Assembly (NCBI GenBank): GCA_041749015.1 | Contig: JBGTCD010000066.1 | Coordinates: 1-50,482, forward strand | From: JBGTCD01 sp041749015 | GTDB taxonomy: Bacteria > Bacteroidota > Bacteroidia > Cytophagales > Cyclobacteriaceae | DNA length: 50,482 nucleotides | Direction: 5' to 3' | Part shown: positions 32,910 to 40,284 of the stretch, in pieces | Position numbering within the stretch: position 1 is the stretch's first letter | Layout of the letters: each line of letters starts with the position of its first letter | Position numbers and translations under genes: made by a program | Notes under the pieces: generated by a model | Told to the model about the DNA's origin: nothing | Database searches by the model: none | Seen by the model: the letters and a program-made list of their open reading frames with translations, nothing else

Positions 32910-33482
32910 ATGGCATTACAAGTGTACAGCAAAGCTGAAGAGGATATCATCAAAAGCTGCATCAAAAAGGACCTGAAAAGCCAGGAGGTTCTATATCGGC
33001 GGTACGCTCCGATATTGTATACCATCTGCCTTAGGTACCTTAAAGATGAAAATATTGCTGCAGACCTGCTTGCCGAATCATTTGTCAGAATTTTTGACAA
33101 ACTGAACCAGTTTCGATTTGAGGGAAGTTTCGAAGGTTGGCTTAAAAGAATCGTGGTAAACGATTGTCTGACCTACCTGAGAAAAAATCAATCCCTTATG
33201 CTACGCGTAAGTCTTGGTGATGCACCCGAAGCCTCGCTTCAGGCAGTGGATCCGGACCGACTTTCGGAAAAGGATATACTCAATGTGATTAAATCCCTTC
33301 CGGAAGGCTATAGAACCGTATTTAATCTCTATGCCATCGATGGATATTCCCACAAGGAAATATCCGAAAAACTGGGGATTTCAGAAGGTACTTCAAAATC
33401 ACAACTGAGCAGGGCCAGGGCTTATTTACAGACAGCACTTGCGGAGTATCAGGATGAATACCAAAAAAATATCAGATCATGA
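32910..33482 (+). CDS. ECF-type RNA polymerase sigma factor
   Basis: 190 residues with both sigma-70 modules. Region 2 is LYRRYAPILYTICLRYLKDE followed by AADLLAESFVRIFDKLNQFR and FEGWLKRIVVNDCLTYLRKN. Region 4 is IKSLPEGYRTVFNLYAIDGY followed by SHKEISEKLGISEGTSKSQL, a clear helix-turn-helix. It is normal length for the extracytoplasmic-function group. The stop overlaps the start of the anti-sigma-like gene by four bases (33479-33482), so the pair is translationally coupled. Confidence 0.96.
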   Translation: MALQVYSKAEEDIIKSCIKKDLKSQEVLYRRYAPILYTICLRYLKDENIAADLLAESFVRIFDKLNQFRFEGSFEGWLKRIVVNDCLTYLRKNQSLMLRVSLGDAPEASLQAVDPDRLSEKDILNVIKSLPEGYRTVFNLYAIDGYSHKEISEKLGISEGTSKSQLSRARAYLQTALAEYQDEYQKNIRS

Positions 33483-34144
33483 ACAAGGAAAATGAAAAGT
33501 TGGATCAGATTTTCAGAGATATGATCTCGGATTATCCTACGCCTCCCCCAGACCATATTTGGGAAACCATTGCCAAAAAATGGCAGAAAAAGGGGTTTCT
33601 CTTTTCCTGGGGCATCGCTGCTTCATTACTGATACTTATGGCTGCCGGTTTCTCCGCATACTGGATATTCTGGCATCAGAACCCCAATGGGCCAGAGCCA
33701 CTGATGGTGGAAAACCCAGTGATCAACCCTGTTCCGGAGATTGAAGAGCCCCTTGATGCTAATCCCTTGGCGGTTATCAGGTCGACAGAAGATAGTCTTC
33801 AAAAGGACTCCGGCCAGTCCACATCCCCAGGCAAGACCTATAAGGTGAAGGCAGAGGTAGAACCTGAAAACTCAGAACCTGAAGTCGTAGAGTTCAGCCA
33901 TCCACCAATTCCAGCCATCAAAACGATGGATTTTATAGCCATGGCTCCTAAAGTGCCAGAGGTTAATTTGGAATATAAAATAACCAGCATCCAATCCAGG
34001 CCTGAGGAAAGAACTCAAAAGCCTGGGGTTTTAAGGAATCTTGGTGAGGAGTTTGACCAGGTGGGGGTAATATTTGGAAACCTGAGGGAGGCTAAAGATC
34101 AGTTTTTCTCATTCAACTTTAAAAAAGAAAGCAATGCAAACTAA
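33479..34144 (+). CDS. Anti-sigma-factor-like single-pass membrane protein
   Basis: 221 residues. A cytosolic helix (KLDQIFRDMISDYPTPPPDH, IWETIAKKW) precedes one transmembrane segment at about 41-64 (WGIAASLLILMAAGFSAYWI). The rest is a periplasmic, proline- and glutamate-rich tail. No zinc motif of the ZAS type (HxxxCxxC) is present. The arrangement and the IWETIAKKW block match the anti-sigma-like proteins that follow many Bacteroidetes ECF sigma genes. It overlaps both neighbours (4 bp with the sigma gene, 11 bp with the barrel gene), so the operon is tight. Confidence 0.8.
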   Translation: MNKENEKLDQIFRDMISDYPTPPPDHIWETIAKKWQKKGFLFSWGIAASLLILMAAGFSAYWIFWHQNPNGPEPLMVENPVINPVPEIEEPLDANPLAVIRSTEDSLQKDSGQSTSPGKTYKVKAEVEPENSEPEVVEFSHPPIPAIKTMDFIAMAPKVPEVNLEYKITSIQSRPEERTQKPGVLRNLGEEFDQVGVIFGNLREAKDQFFSFNFKKESNAN

Positions 34145-34946
34145 AATCATATTAATACTGCTCCTATTTGTCAATATGGTCGCCTTCGGCCAGACCGATA
34201 GCGAGCTTAAGGAGGAAATGAAAGAGGTCCGAAAGGAAATAAACCGGGAATTAAGAGATGCTGAATATGAGATCAGCAAAAAGGTCTTTACCAAAAGAAG
34301 ACCGGGTGAAACCTACTTTTCAATGTATTTTGACCTTGGACTGAATAATTATTTAGAAGACGGAAATTTCCCTGACCGGTTTGGTGCCCCCTATGCTGTA
34401 AAGCCTTTTGGCTCATGGAATGTCGCCATTCAGGGATTAAATACCACCAGGATTATTGGGAAGACCTATCTCCAATGGGGTGGTGGATTGACCTGGTATA
34501 ATTTTAAATGGGAAGATGCCTCACAAAGAATAGAGCGTGGTGATGAAGGCGTCATTTTTACGGAATTCAATGAACCAGTAGACCATATTAAGAGCAAACT
34601 CACTGTTGCTTATCTTGACGTAAGGTTAATCCCCATGATTCAATTTGGTGAAAACCAAAGGATGCGGAAGTATGGTAAATCCAAAGGGTTTAGGATTGGG
34701 GCAGGCCCATATGCCGGGTACCGGCTTGGCAGCCATTCTAAGGCAGTATATAATGATGGCAACCGTCAAAAGCCCAAAAACAGAGACAGCTTCTATCTTG
34801 AAAATTTCAGATATGGCGTGCGCCTTCAGGCCGGGTTCAGAAGTTGGGACGTGTTTTTCAATTATGATATGAATCCACTTTTTGCTCCTGGCAGAGGCCC
34901 CGGCAATGCAGACCTCAATGCCTTTAGTTTTGGTATCACCTTTTAA
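34134..34946 (+). CDS. Outer-membrane beta-barrel protein with coiled-coil N-terminus (barrel 1)
   Basis: 270 residues. The signal peptide covers about 3-20 (KIILILLLFVNMVAFGQ). A charged helix follows (ELKEEMKEVRKEINRELRDA), then a PorT-like barrel with strands such as YFSMYFDLGLNNYLEDGNFP, YLQWGGGLTWYNFKWED, FRIGAGPYAGYRLGSHSK and NFRYGVRLQAGFRSWDVFFN, ending LNAFSFGITF. It is a clear paralogue of the next gene. The coiled segment is missing from that paralogue. Its start overlaps the anti-sigma-like gene by 11 bp. Function unknown; it may report on outer-membrane status to the sigma system (inference). Confidence 0.78.
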   Translation: MQTKIILILLLFVNMVAFGQTDSELKEEMKEVRKEINRELRDAEYEISKKVFTKRRPGETYFSMYFDLGLNNYLEDGNFPDRFGAPYAVKPFGSWNVAIQGLNTTRIIGKTYLQWGGGLTWYNFKWEDASQRIERGDEGVIFTEFNEPVDHIKSKLTVAYLDVRLIPMIQFGENQRMRKYGKSKGFRIGAGPYAGYRLGSHSKAVYNDGNRQKPKNRDSFYLENFRYGVRLQAGFRSWDVFFNYDMNPLFAPGRGPGNADLNAFSFGITF

Positions 34947-34957
34947 ACCCCTGACTG

Positions 34958-35677
34958 ATGAAAAATTCTATCCTAATATTCGTTTTAATTATGTGTTTTG
35001 GCCTTACGGCCCATACACAAAGTCGGAATAACAACTGGTCCGGTCTTTTGATCGACCTAGGTACCAGTAACTTTCTTGAAAATAACCAGTTTCCGGATAA
35101 AGCCGGTGCCGCTTTTGCCGTGAGACCGGTAGGGTCCTGGTATGTAGGCCTCAATGCTGTCAATACCTCAAGGATTCTGGGGCCCTTGTACCTTGAGCTT
35201 GGAGCTGGCGTAAGCTGGCACAACTTTAAATTTAAAGATCATAGTGTAACTCTGGTCAGGGATGGTGAAGAGGTGCAGTTTATAAGCAACCCAGAACCAT
35301 TTGCATATGAAATGAGTAAGCTAACAGCCACCCATATTAATGTCAGTGCAGTACCTGTCCTGTATTTTGGCAGACGGGGTCGCAATCAATGTGAATTCCT
35401 TGGAGGTTCAGGGTATGGCAAGGGGCTGCGGGTTGGTGCCGGGGTTTTCGCAGGATACAGAATTGACGCCTACACCCGACAGAATTTTAGGGTAAACGGG
35501 GAAAAAAATAAGGAAATCAATAAAGATGATTTTTTCATCAACAATATCCGCTACGGGGTACGGCTTCAGGCTGGGATCGGCCGTATGGATTTTTTCCTCA
35601 ACTACGATGTGAGCGAAATGTTCTATGAAGGCCGAGGCCCTCAACTGAATCCCATCACTTTGGGGGTCACATTTTAG
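34958..35677 (+). CDS. Outer-membrane beta-barrel protein (barrel 2, paralogue of the previous)
   Basis: 239 residues with a signal peptide (about 4-20, ILIFVLIMCFGLTAHTQS). The barrel blocks align with the previous gene: SNFLENNQFPDKAGAAFAVR, LYLELGAGVSWHNFKFKD, LRVGAGVFAGYRIDAYTRQN, NIRYGVRLQAGIGRMDFFLN, and end ITLGVTF. It differs in lacking the charged helix. It lies 11 bp after barrel 1 and is the last gene of the sigma operon. Its TAG stop falls inside a 29-bp direct repeat (35671-35699). Confidence 0.78.
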   Translation: MKNSILIFVLIMCFGLTAHTQSRNNNWSGLLIDLGTSNFLENNQFPDKAGAAFAVRPVGSWYVGLNAVNTSRILGPLYLELGAGVSWHNFKFKDHSVTLVRDGEEVQFISNPEPFAYEMSKLTATHINVSAVPVLYFGRRGRNQCEFLGGSGYGKGLRVGAGVFAGYRIDAYTRQNFRVNGEKNKEINKDDFFINNIRYGVRLQAGIGRMDFFLNYDVSEMFYEGRGPQLNPITLGVTF

Positions 35678-35699
35678 CTTCTGCTGACTAGGCGTTTTA
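35671..35699. repeat. 29-bp direct repeat, left copy
   Basis: ATTTTAGCTTCTGCTGACTA and the following nine bases match 35900-35928 with four mismatches. The copy contains the stop codon of the barrel 2 gene (35675-35677). Confidence 0.75.
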
Positions 35700-35726
35700 G
35701 GCTGGATTTAGCTGTCCTGTTTTAGC

Positions 35727-35759
35727 TGTCCTGAGTTGCAACTCAGGACATTTCTTTTT
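35727..35759 (+). terminator. 12+12 bp palindrome with T-rich tail, terminator candidate
   Basis: TGTCCTGAGTTG (35727-35738) is followed directly by its exact reverse complement CAACTCAGGACA (35739-35750), then TTTCTTTTT. It is 49 bp past the barrel 2 stop and would end the sigma/barrel operon. TTTAGCTGTCCTG just before it is repeated twice at a 14-bp period (35707 and 35721). Confidence 0.7.
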
Positions 35760-35779
35760 AAAATACATAACCACAGAGC

Positions 35780-35897
35780 CCTGGTTCGTGTCTCACGAAC
35801 CAGGAAATGTAGATTGGTTCGTGGGGACACGAACCAAGGGGTGTTTTTAATTGGGTCGTAGCGTGACGCTGCGACCAGTTGGTGGGGGTGCGCCAAC
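35780..35897. repeat. Array of four further hairpins between convergent genes
   Basis: Hairpin 2: CCTGGTTCGTG (35780-35790) with CACGAACCAGG (35794-35804), 3-nt loop. Hairpin 3: TTGGTTCGTG (35814-35823) with CACGAACCAA (35828-35837), 4-nt loop. Hairpin 4: GGTCGTAGCG (35854-35863) with CGCTGCGACC (35867-35876), 3-nt loop and one G-T pair. Hairpin 5: GTTGGTG (35878-35884) with CGCCAAC (35891-35897), one G-T pair. Hairpins 2 and 3 share the arms GGTTCGTG/CACGAACC. No gene is evident in this stretch. Confidence 0.85.
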
Positions 35898-35899
35898 AC

Positions 35900-35928
35900 A
35901 TTTTAGCCTCTGCTGACGAGGTGTTTGA
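35900..35928. repeat. 29-bp direct repeat, right copy
   Basis: ATTTTAGCCTCTGCTGACGA plus nine bases, matching 35671-35699 with four mismatches. It encodes the last codons and stop of the convergent hypothetical gene (stop at 35903-35905). Confidence 0.75.
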
Positions 35929-36619
35929 CTAAAAATCGCTTGGCTATTGGCATTAGTGTGTTGTCGAATGGGAAATTCAGCTTTGCATACAAAGAATAAG
36001 TGGCAGGGTTAGGCAGGTCCTTAAATTTTCGTATCAAGTCGCGTTTTATAGATTCGTGAGTGATCCATTGGCTTGTGGGTGTGGTCTCAATAAAGGTCGT
36101 ATTGAGCCCCCTTAACTTTTCCTCAGCATTTTCAAAAAACGTCAATTGGTACCGGAATACATTGGTCTCCTTCTTTGGTGGTGCGCTAATTAGGAGATAG
36201 CCCTCATCAGCGTAAAGCGGACAAACCCCTACCGGTTCGATTTCAAAATTTGATTCTACAAATTCATAAATCTCCTTACCATCTTCAAGCAAGGCCTTCA
36301 CCTTGGGTAAAGCAAACATGATGATGTCTTCGATCTCTTTCATCACATCATCATCTTCCACTATTCTTTTATAGCTAATACTGAGTTTTTTAAAGTCGGT
36401 GCGGGAGATTTGCTTTGGAAAAGCGTCAAAAATCAAAGTTTTGTTTTCTTTAACCCTGATCAAATTCTGGTAATGAAAGATCAAATCTGCAAATGAAGGA
36501 TACAATTTAATTTGATCAAAGGAGCCTTTAACCTCCTGAAGGTAAGCCAGAAGTATATATTTTTTATATTCGAAATCAACTAATCCTTGTGTGAGCCAAT
36601 CCTCTCTGAGCGCTTTCAT
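35903..36619 (-). CDS. Conserved-looking hypothetical cytosolic protein
   Basis: 238 residues, no signal peptide or membrane segment. I do not recognise the family. It starts MKALREDWLTQGLVDFEYKK and has several mixed alpha/beta blocks (YILLAYLQEVKGSFDQIKLY; IEDIIMFALPKVKALLEDGK; EGYLLISAPPKKETNVFRYQ; FRYQLTFFENAEEKLRGLNT). The extended sequence reads as normal protein with no odd codon runs. Its stop codon region lies inside the right copy of the 29-bp repeat, so the C-terminal residues (HLVSRG) come from repeat sequence. It is divergent from groES, 241 bp away. Function cannot be assigned. Confidence 0.8.
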   Translation of the reverse strand: MKALREDWLTQGLVDFEYKKYILLAYLQEVKGSFDQIKLYPSFADLIFHYQNLIRVKENKTLIFDAFPKQISRTDFKKLSISYKRIVEDDDVMKEIEDIIMFALPKVKALLEDGKEIYEFVESNFEIEPVGVCPLYADEGYLLISAPPKKETNVFRYQLTFFENAEEKLRGLNTTFIETTPTSQWITHESIKRDLIRKFKDLPNPATYSLYAKLNFPFDNTLMPIAKRFLVKHLVSRG

Positions 36620-36666
36620 ATGGTGACAAGTTTTAATTTATGGCAAAATATAACTTATAATATCAG

Positions 36667-36751
36667 TTTTGGCAATACTGACAAACTGCCATATACGAAA
36701 ACTGAAATTTTGGCAGATTAATTTCATGCCGGGTAGCCTATCCTGCCAAAA
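36667..36751 (+). promoter_or_regulatory. TTTTGGCA / TGCCAAAA inverted repeat set upstream of groES
   Basis: TTTTGGCA occurs at 36667-36674 and 36708-36715, and its exact reverse complement TGCCAAAA at 36744-36751. TGCCA is also at 36687-36691 and TGGCA at 36641-36645. The spacing suggests regulator sites upstream of the groES promoter region, but the factor is unknown. Confidence 0.4.
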
Positions 36752-36789
36752 ATGACCATTTTACTATTATACAGAACCTTTTCACAGCC

Positions 36790-36805
36790 TGGCACAGGAA
36801 TCGCT
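36790..36805 (+). promoter_or_regulatory. Candidate sigma-54 promoter for groES-groEL
   Basis: TGGCACAGGAATCGCT matches the -24/-12 consensus TGGCAC-N5-TTGCW in all but one conserved base (C for T before GC). The GG and GC doublets are separated by exactly 10 bp, as required. Transcription would begin near 36816, leaving a leader of about 45 nt before ATG 36861. No CIRCE element (TTAGCACTC-N9-GAGTGCTAA) was found. Confidence 0.5.
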
Positions 36806-36860
36806 ATAGAGGTAAGAGTCATTCTTAAAGTTAATTTAAAACCTAATAACCATAATCAAA

Positions 36861-37139
36861 ATGTCAAAAATTAAAATTAAACCTTTAGCAGACCGGGTTC
36901 TTGTAGAATCAGCTGCCGCCGAGGAGAAAACAGCATCAGGAATCATCATTCCTGACACCGCCAAGGAAAAACCCCAGAAAGGAAAAGTTGTTGCAGTCGG
37001 TACCGGCAAAAAAGACGAACCTCTTACTGTAAAAGCCGGTGATAATGTACTCTACGGAAAATATGCAGGTACTGAAATTACCGTTGATGGTAAAGAGTAT
37101 CTCATCATGAGAGAGTCTGACATTTTCGCAATTTTATAG
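36861..37139 (+). CDS. groES: Co-chaperonin GroES
   Basis: A 92-residue cytosolic Hsp10. Typical blocks are IKPLADRVLVESAAAEEKTA, SGIIIPDTAKEKPQKGKVVA, VGTGKKDEPLTVKAGDNVLY and the C-terminal YLIMRESDIFAIL. The mobile loop (EEKTASGIIIPD) that binds GroEL is intact. GroEL follows after 34 bp. Heat or stress control is expected; here the upstream region shows a sigma-54-like site rather than CIRCE. Confidence 0.98.
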   Translation: MSKIKIKPLADRVLVESAAAEEKTASGIIIPDTAKEKPQKGKVVAVGTGKKDEPLTVKAGDNVLYGKYAGTEITVDGKEYLIMRESDIFAIL

Positions 37140-37173
37140 TTCTAAAAAATTAAAATCTAAATACATAATTACC

Positions 37174-38802
37174 ATGTCAAAAGAAATATTATTTGATACG
37201 AGTGCCAGAGAAAGACTCAAAAAAGGAATCGACAAACTTGCTGATGCAGTTAAGGTTACCTTAGGTCCCAAAGGTCGTAACGTTATTCTTGACAAGAAAT
37301 TTGGGGCGCCTACCATTACTAAAGATGGTGTGACTGTTGCCAAAGACATCGAATTGGCAGATCCAATCGAAAATATGGGTGCACAACTAGTGAAGGAAGT
37401 AGCCAGCAAAACTGCTGATGATGCCGGTGACGGTACCACTACGGCTACTGTACTCGCTCAATCCATATTCACCCACGGCATCAAAAACGTGACTGCCGGA
37501 GCTAATCCAATGGACCTGAAAAGAGGGATTGATATTGCCGTGAAAACGGTGGTAGAAAACCTTAAGAAGCAATCTAAAAACATAAAGGATTCTAATGAAA
37601 TCTCTCAGGTTGCAACCATTTCAGCCAATAATGATGTGGAAATCGGTAAAATGATTGCCTCGGCAATGGATAAAGTTGGTAAAGATGGGGTCATCACTGT
37701 AGAGGAAGCTAAAGGTACTGAGACAGAAGTAAAAACTGTTGAAGGTATGCAGTTTGACCGCGGTTACTTGTCGCCTTACTTCGTTACCAATACTGAGAAA
37801 ATGGAAGCGGAACTGGATAATCCTTATATCCTGATCTATGACAAAAAGATCTCAGCGATGAAGGAATTGCTTCCTATTCTTGAAGCAGCCGCTCAAACCG
37901 GAAAACCACTTTTGATTATATCAGAAGATGTGGATGGAGAGGCTTTAGCCACATTGGTAGTTAATAAAATAAGGGGTGCCTTGAAAATTGCTGCTGTAAA
38001 AGCTCCTGGATTTGGAGACAGAAGGAAAGCAATGCTTGAGGATCTTGCCGTTCTTACCGGTGGTACCGTGATCTCTGAAGAGCGCGGTTACAAACTGGAA
38101 AATGCTACTCTTGAGTACTTGGGAACTGCGGAAAAAATAAATATCGACAAAGACAACACAACTATAGTAAATGGTGGTGGTAAAAAGAACGATATCAAAG
38201 CCCGCGTCAACCAAATCAAAGCGCAGATTGAAAGCACTACTTCTGATTATGATAAAGAAAAGCTACAGGAACGTCTGGCTAAGCTTTCCGGTGGTGTTGC
38301 CATCCTTTACATAGGTGCAGCCACTGAAGTGGAAATGAAAGAGAAAAAAGACCGTGTGGATGATGCACTTCATGCTACCAGAGCTGCCGTGCAAGAAGGT
38401 GTAGTAGCAGGAGGTGGCGTAGCTTTACTTAGAGCGTCAGATTCACTTGCCACCTTGAAAGGTGAAAACGAAGACCAAACCACCGGTATTAATATCGTAA
38501 GGTTGGCTCTGGAGTCTCCATTAAGAACCATCGTGGTAAATGCCGGACAGGAAGGATCTGTAATCATTCAGAAAGTAAGGGAAGGTAAAGGCGATTATGG
38601 ATTCAACGCCCGCGAAAATAAGTACGAAAACCTTATTGCTGCCGGAGTAATTGATCCTACCAAGGTGACCAGATTGGCCCTTGAGAATGCTGCGTCAATT
38701 GCAGGATTGCTCCTTACCACTGAGGCGGTAATCGCTGACGAAAAGGAAGATGATAAGGCACCAGCTATGCCAGGAGGCGGTGGGATGCCAGGAATGATGT
38801 AA
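37174..38802 (+). CDS. groEL: Chaperonin GroEL
   Basis: A 542-residue cytosolic Hsp60 that folds proteins in a double-ring complex with GroES. The ATP site shows VTLGPKGRNVILDKKFGAPT and DDAGDGTTTATVLAQSI. The apical and C-terminal blocks are typical, and the tail is the Gly-Met-rich GGGGMPGMM. Only one copy appears in the window. It is cotranscribed with groES and followed by a terminator. Confidence 0.99.
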   Translation: MSKEILFDTSARERLKKGIDKLADAVKVTLGPKGRNVILDKKFGAPTITKDGVTVAKDIELADPIENMGAQLVKEVASKTADDAGDGTTTATVLAQSIFTHGIKNVTAGANPMDLKRGIDIAVKTVVENLKKQSKNIKDSNEISQVATISANNDVEIGKMIASAMDKVGKDGVITVEEAKGTETEVKTVEGMQFDRGYLSPYFVTNTEKMEAELDNPYILIYDKKISAMKELLPILEAAAQTGKPLLIISEDVDGEALATLVVNKIRGALKIAAVKAPGFGDRRKAMLEDLAVLTGGTVISEERGYKLENATLEYLGTAEKINIDKDNTTIVNGGGKKNDIKARVNQIKAQIESTTSDYDKEKLQERLAKLSGGVAILYIGAATEVEMKEKKDRVDDALHATRAAVQEGVVAGGGVALLRASDSLATLKGENEDQTTGINIVRLALESPLRTIVVNAGQEGSVIIQKVREGKGDYGFNARENKYENLIAAGVIDPTKVTRLALENAASIAGLLLTTEAVIADEKEDDKAPAMPGGGGMPGMM

Positions 38803-38821
38803 GATCATTTTAATAAACTTT

Positions 38822-38853
38822 AAAAAGGCTTCGGTGAAAATCGAAGCTTTTTT
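38822..38853 (+). terminator. Rho-independent terminator after groEL
   Basis: GCTTCG and CGAAGC pair around GTGAAAAT, flanked by AAAAAG on the left and a run of T on the right. It lies about 20 bp past the groEL stop. Confidence 0.85.
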
Positions 38854-38957
38854 TATTTTCTTATGACAAGCCCAATAATTATGATTTTTGACCAGATCGC
38901 TATAAATTTACATGAGAAGGATCGAATGCATCCACCAGATCACTTAAAATATACACC

Positions 38958-39338
38958 ATGGCTGACGTAAAATTTAAAACCTTTAAAGATTTTGTCATCT
39001 TTTTGTATTTCTATATCGCTTACGCTGATCATGAATTTCATCCTGCGGAGGAAGCTTTGATTCGTAGTAAAATTGAAAGGCTTTTTCCAAAGGACCTTAA
39101 TCATACCTCGAGATTTAAAGAAGCACATCAAAGCTATCTAGCTGCAGCGGCAGCCGATTTAAAACCCATTATCGAAAAGGGCGTTAGGGATTTCCCTCAT
39201 GTTGGGTCCAATGACAAATACCATGTTTATAAGGATCTCTACGATATCATTAACGCTGATGGCAGGGTAGATGAGAAGGAAACTGAAGCGATTGAAGCGC
39301 TTAAAAGCATTATTGAAATGAATTTCAAAGCGCATTGA
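38958..39338 (+). CDS. TerB-like fold protein
   Basis: 126 residues. It is all helical, with the conserved acidic pattern of the TerB/tellurite-resistance-like fold near both ends: YADHEFHPAEEALIRSKIER and DIINADGRVDEKETEAIEAL. These DADG/DEKE blocks are thought to bind metal. It may sense or buffer metals; no other Ter gene is nearby. It is transcribed with the small lipoprotein that follows (81 bp away). Confidence 0.82.
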   Translation: MADVKFKTFKDFVIFLYFYIAYADHEFHPAEEALIRSKIERLFPKDLNHTSRFKEAHQSYLAAAAADLKPIIEKGVRDFPHVGSNDKYHVYKDLYDIINADGRVDEKETEAIEALKSIIEMNFKAH

Positions 39339-39418
39339 TGATCACAAGATCAAACCAACAAATTCAAGACAAAAAACCATATTATTTTTTCTTGCCCACA
39401 GCAAATTTACCTTCCGGT

Positions 39419-39592
39419 ATGAAAAACCTGTGTTTAGCATTGATATTCCTTACCTCCATATTCATGGGTACCTCCTGCGCCAGTAATGGCTCTACCCAAA
39501 AAGTGATCAAGCCTAAGAATCACAAAGGCTATTATGAACATAAAAAACATAAGAAACACAAGCGCACCAAAGTTGTTAGGATGAAGGGTTGA
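39419..39592 (+). CDS. Small lysine/histidine-rich lipoprotein
   Basis: 57 residues from ATG 39419. An upstream in-frame start (39335) would add 28 residues that overlap the previous stop and hide the signal peptide, so I reject it. The signal is MKNLCLALIFLTSIFMGTSC, with lipobox cysteine at 20. The mature part is short and strongly basic (NHKGYYEHKKHKKHKRTKVV) with repeated HKK units. It may bind metal or anionic envelope polymers (inference). It sits between the TerB-like and TPR genes. Confidence 0.72.
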   Translation: MKNLCLALIFLTSIFMGTSCASNGSTQKVIKPKNHKGYYEHKKHKKHKRTKVVRMKG

Positions 39593-39603
39593 TGAGATAA
39601 ATT

Positions 39604-40284
39604 ATGAAAGCAATTGAATCTTATGAAAAAGGCCTGGCAGCGGCCAGAGAAAAGAATTTTGAGGGTGCGTTAAAGCATTTCAACGAGGCACTCAGCCAGG
39701 ATGAGATGCATACACAAAGCCTCTATGAGCGGGCTAGAGTTTTATCCTTGCTAAAGCATTTTGACCAATCCTTGGCTGATTTTTCCAGGTTGGTTTTAAA
39801 AGAGCCCGAAAATGCCACTTACTATGCCGACCGGGCAGTAGCCTATCATCTTTCAGGCGATAATGCATCGGCCATGCTGGACCTAAACCGTGCAGCAGAA
39901 CTTGAGCCGGAAAAGCCATTTAGGTACTCCAGCAGGGCCTGGGTTAAAGAAAAAATGGGTGACCTAAAGGGCGCCATAGAAGATTATGAGACCACCATCA
40001 GACTGGATCCGGAAGACGCCATCGCTTATAACAACAAAGGGCTGGTGGAGGAAAAGTTAGGCTATGCCGGAAAAGCCAAAAAAAGCTTTAGCATTGCTGA
40101 TGCCAAGGCTGCAGGACCCAGGCCCAACCCTCAATCCAATGCGCCAAAGGCTACAGCCTCTGATCAAAATACTTTATCCGGGGAATTTTTTGAGATTTTA
40201 AATGGTCTATTCAGGTCCTCAAAGAAGCGCAAGGAATTCGGAAGATTTATAATGGATAAATTATTTGGAAAAGCTGGTGAATAA
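39604..40284 (+). CDS. TPR-repeat protein
   Basis: 226 residues. Tetratricopeptide motifs run from residue 4 to about 150: SYEKGLAAAREKNFEGALKH, TQSLYERARVLSLLKHFDQS, TYYADRAVAYHLSGDNASAM, YSSRAWVKEKMGDLKGAIED and YNNKGLVEEKLGYAGKAKKS. This gives about four to five repeats forming a protein-binding superhelix. No signal peptide is seen. A charged tail (SSKKRKEFGRFIMDKLFGKA) ends it. Its stop overlaps the glycosyltransferase start, so the two are coupled. Confidence 0.9.
   Translation: MKAIESYEKGLAAAREKNFEGALKHFNEALSQDEMHTQSLYERARVLSLLKHFDQSLADFSRLVLKEPENATYYADRAVAYHLSGDNASAMLDLNRAAELEPEKPFRYSSRAWVKEKMGDLKGAIEDYETTIRLDPEDAIAYNNKGLVEEKLGYAGKAKKSFSIADAKAAGPRPNPQSNAPKATASDQNTLSGEFFEILNGLFRSSKKRKEFGRFIMDKLFGKAGE

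Noticed and set aside
35708..35899. A 63-codon open frame on the minus strand in the hairpin array
   Set aside because: It is made of the hairpin arms read through; repeats explain it fully.
36620..36860. CIRCE element for groES
   Set aside because: No TTAGCACTC-N9-GAGTGCTAA pattern is present; the visible inverted repeat is TTTTGGCA/TGCCAAAA instead.
39335..39418. Upstream start for the small lipoprotein
   Set aside because: It overlaps the TerB-like stop and would bury the lipoprotein signal peptide 28 residues inside.
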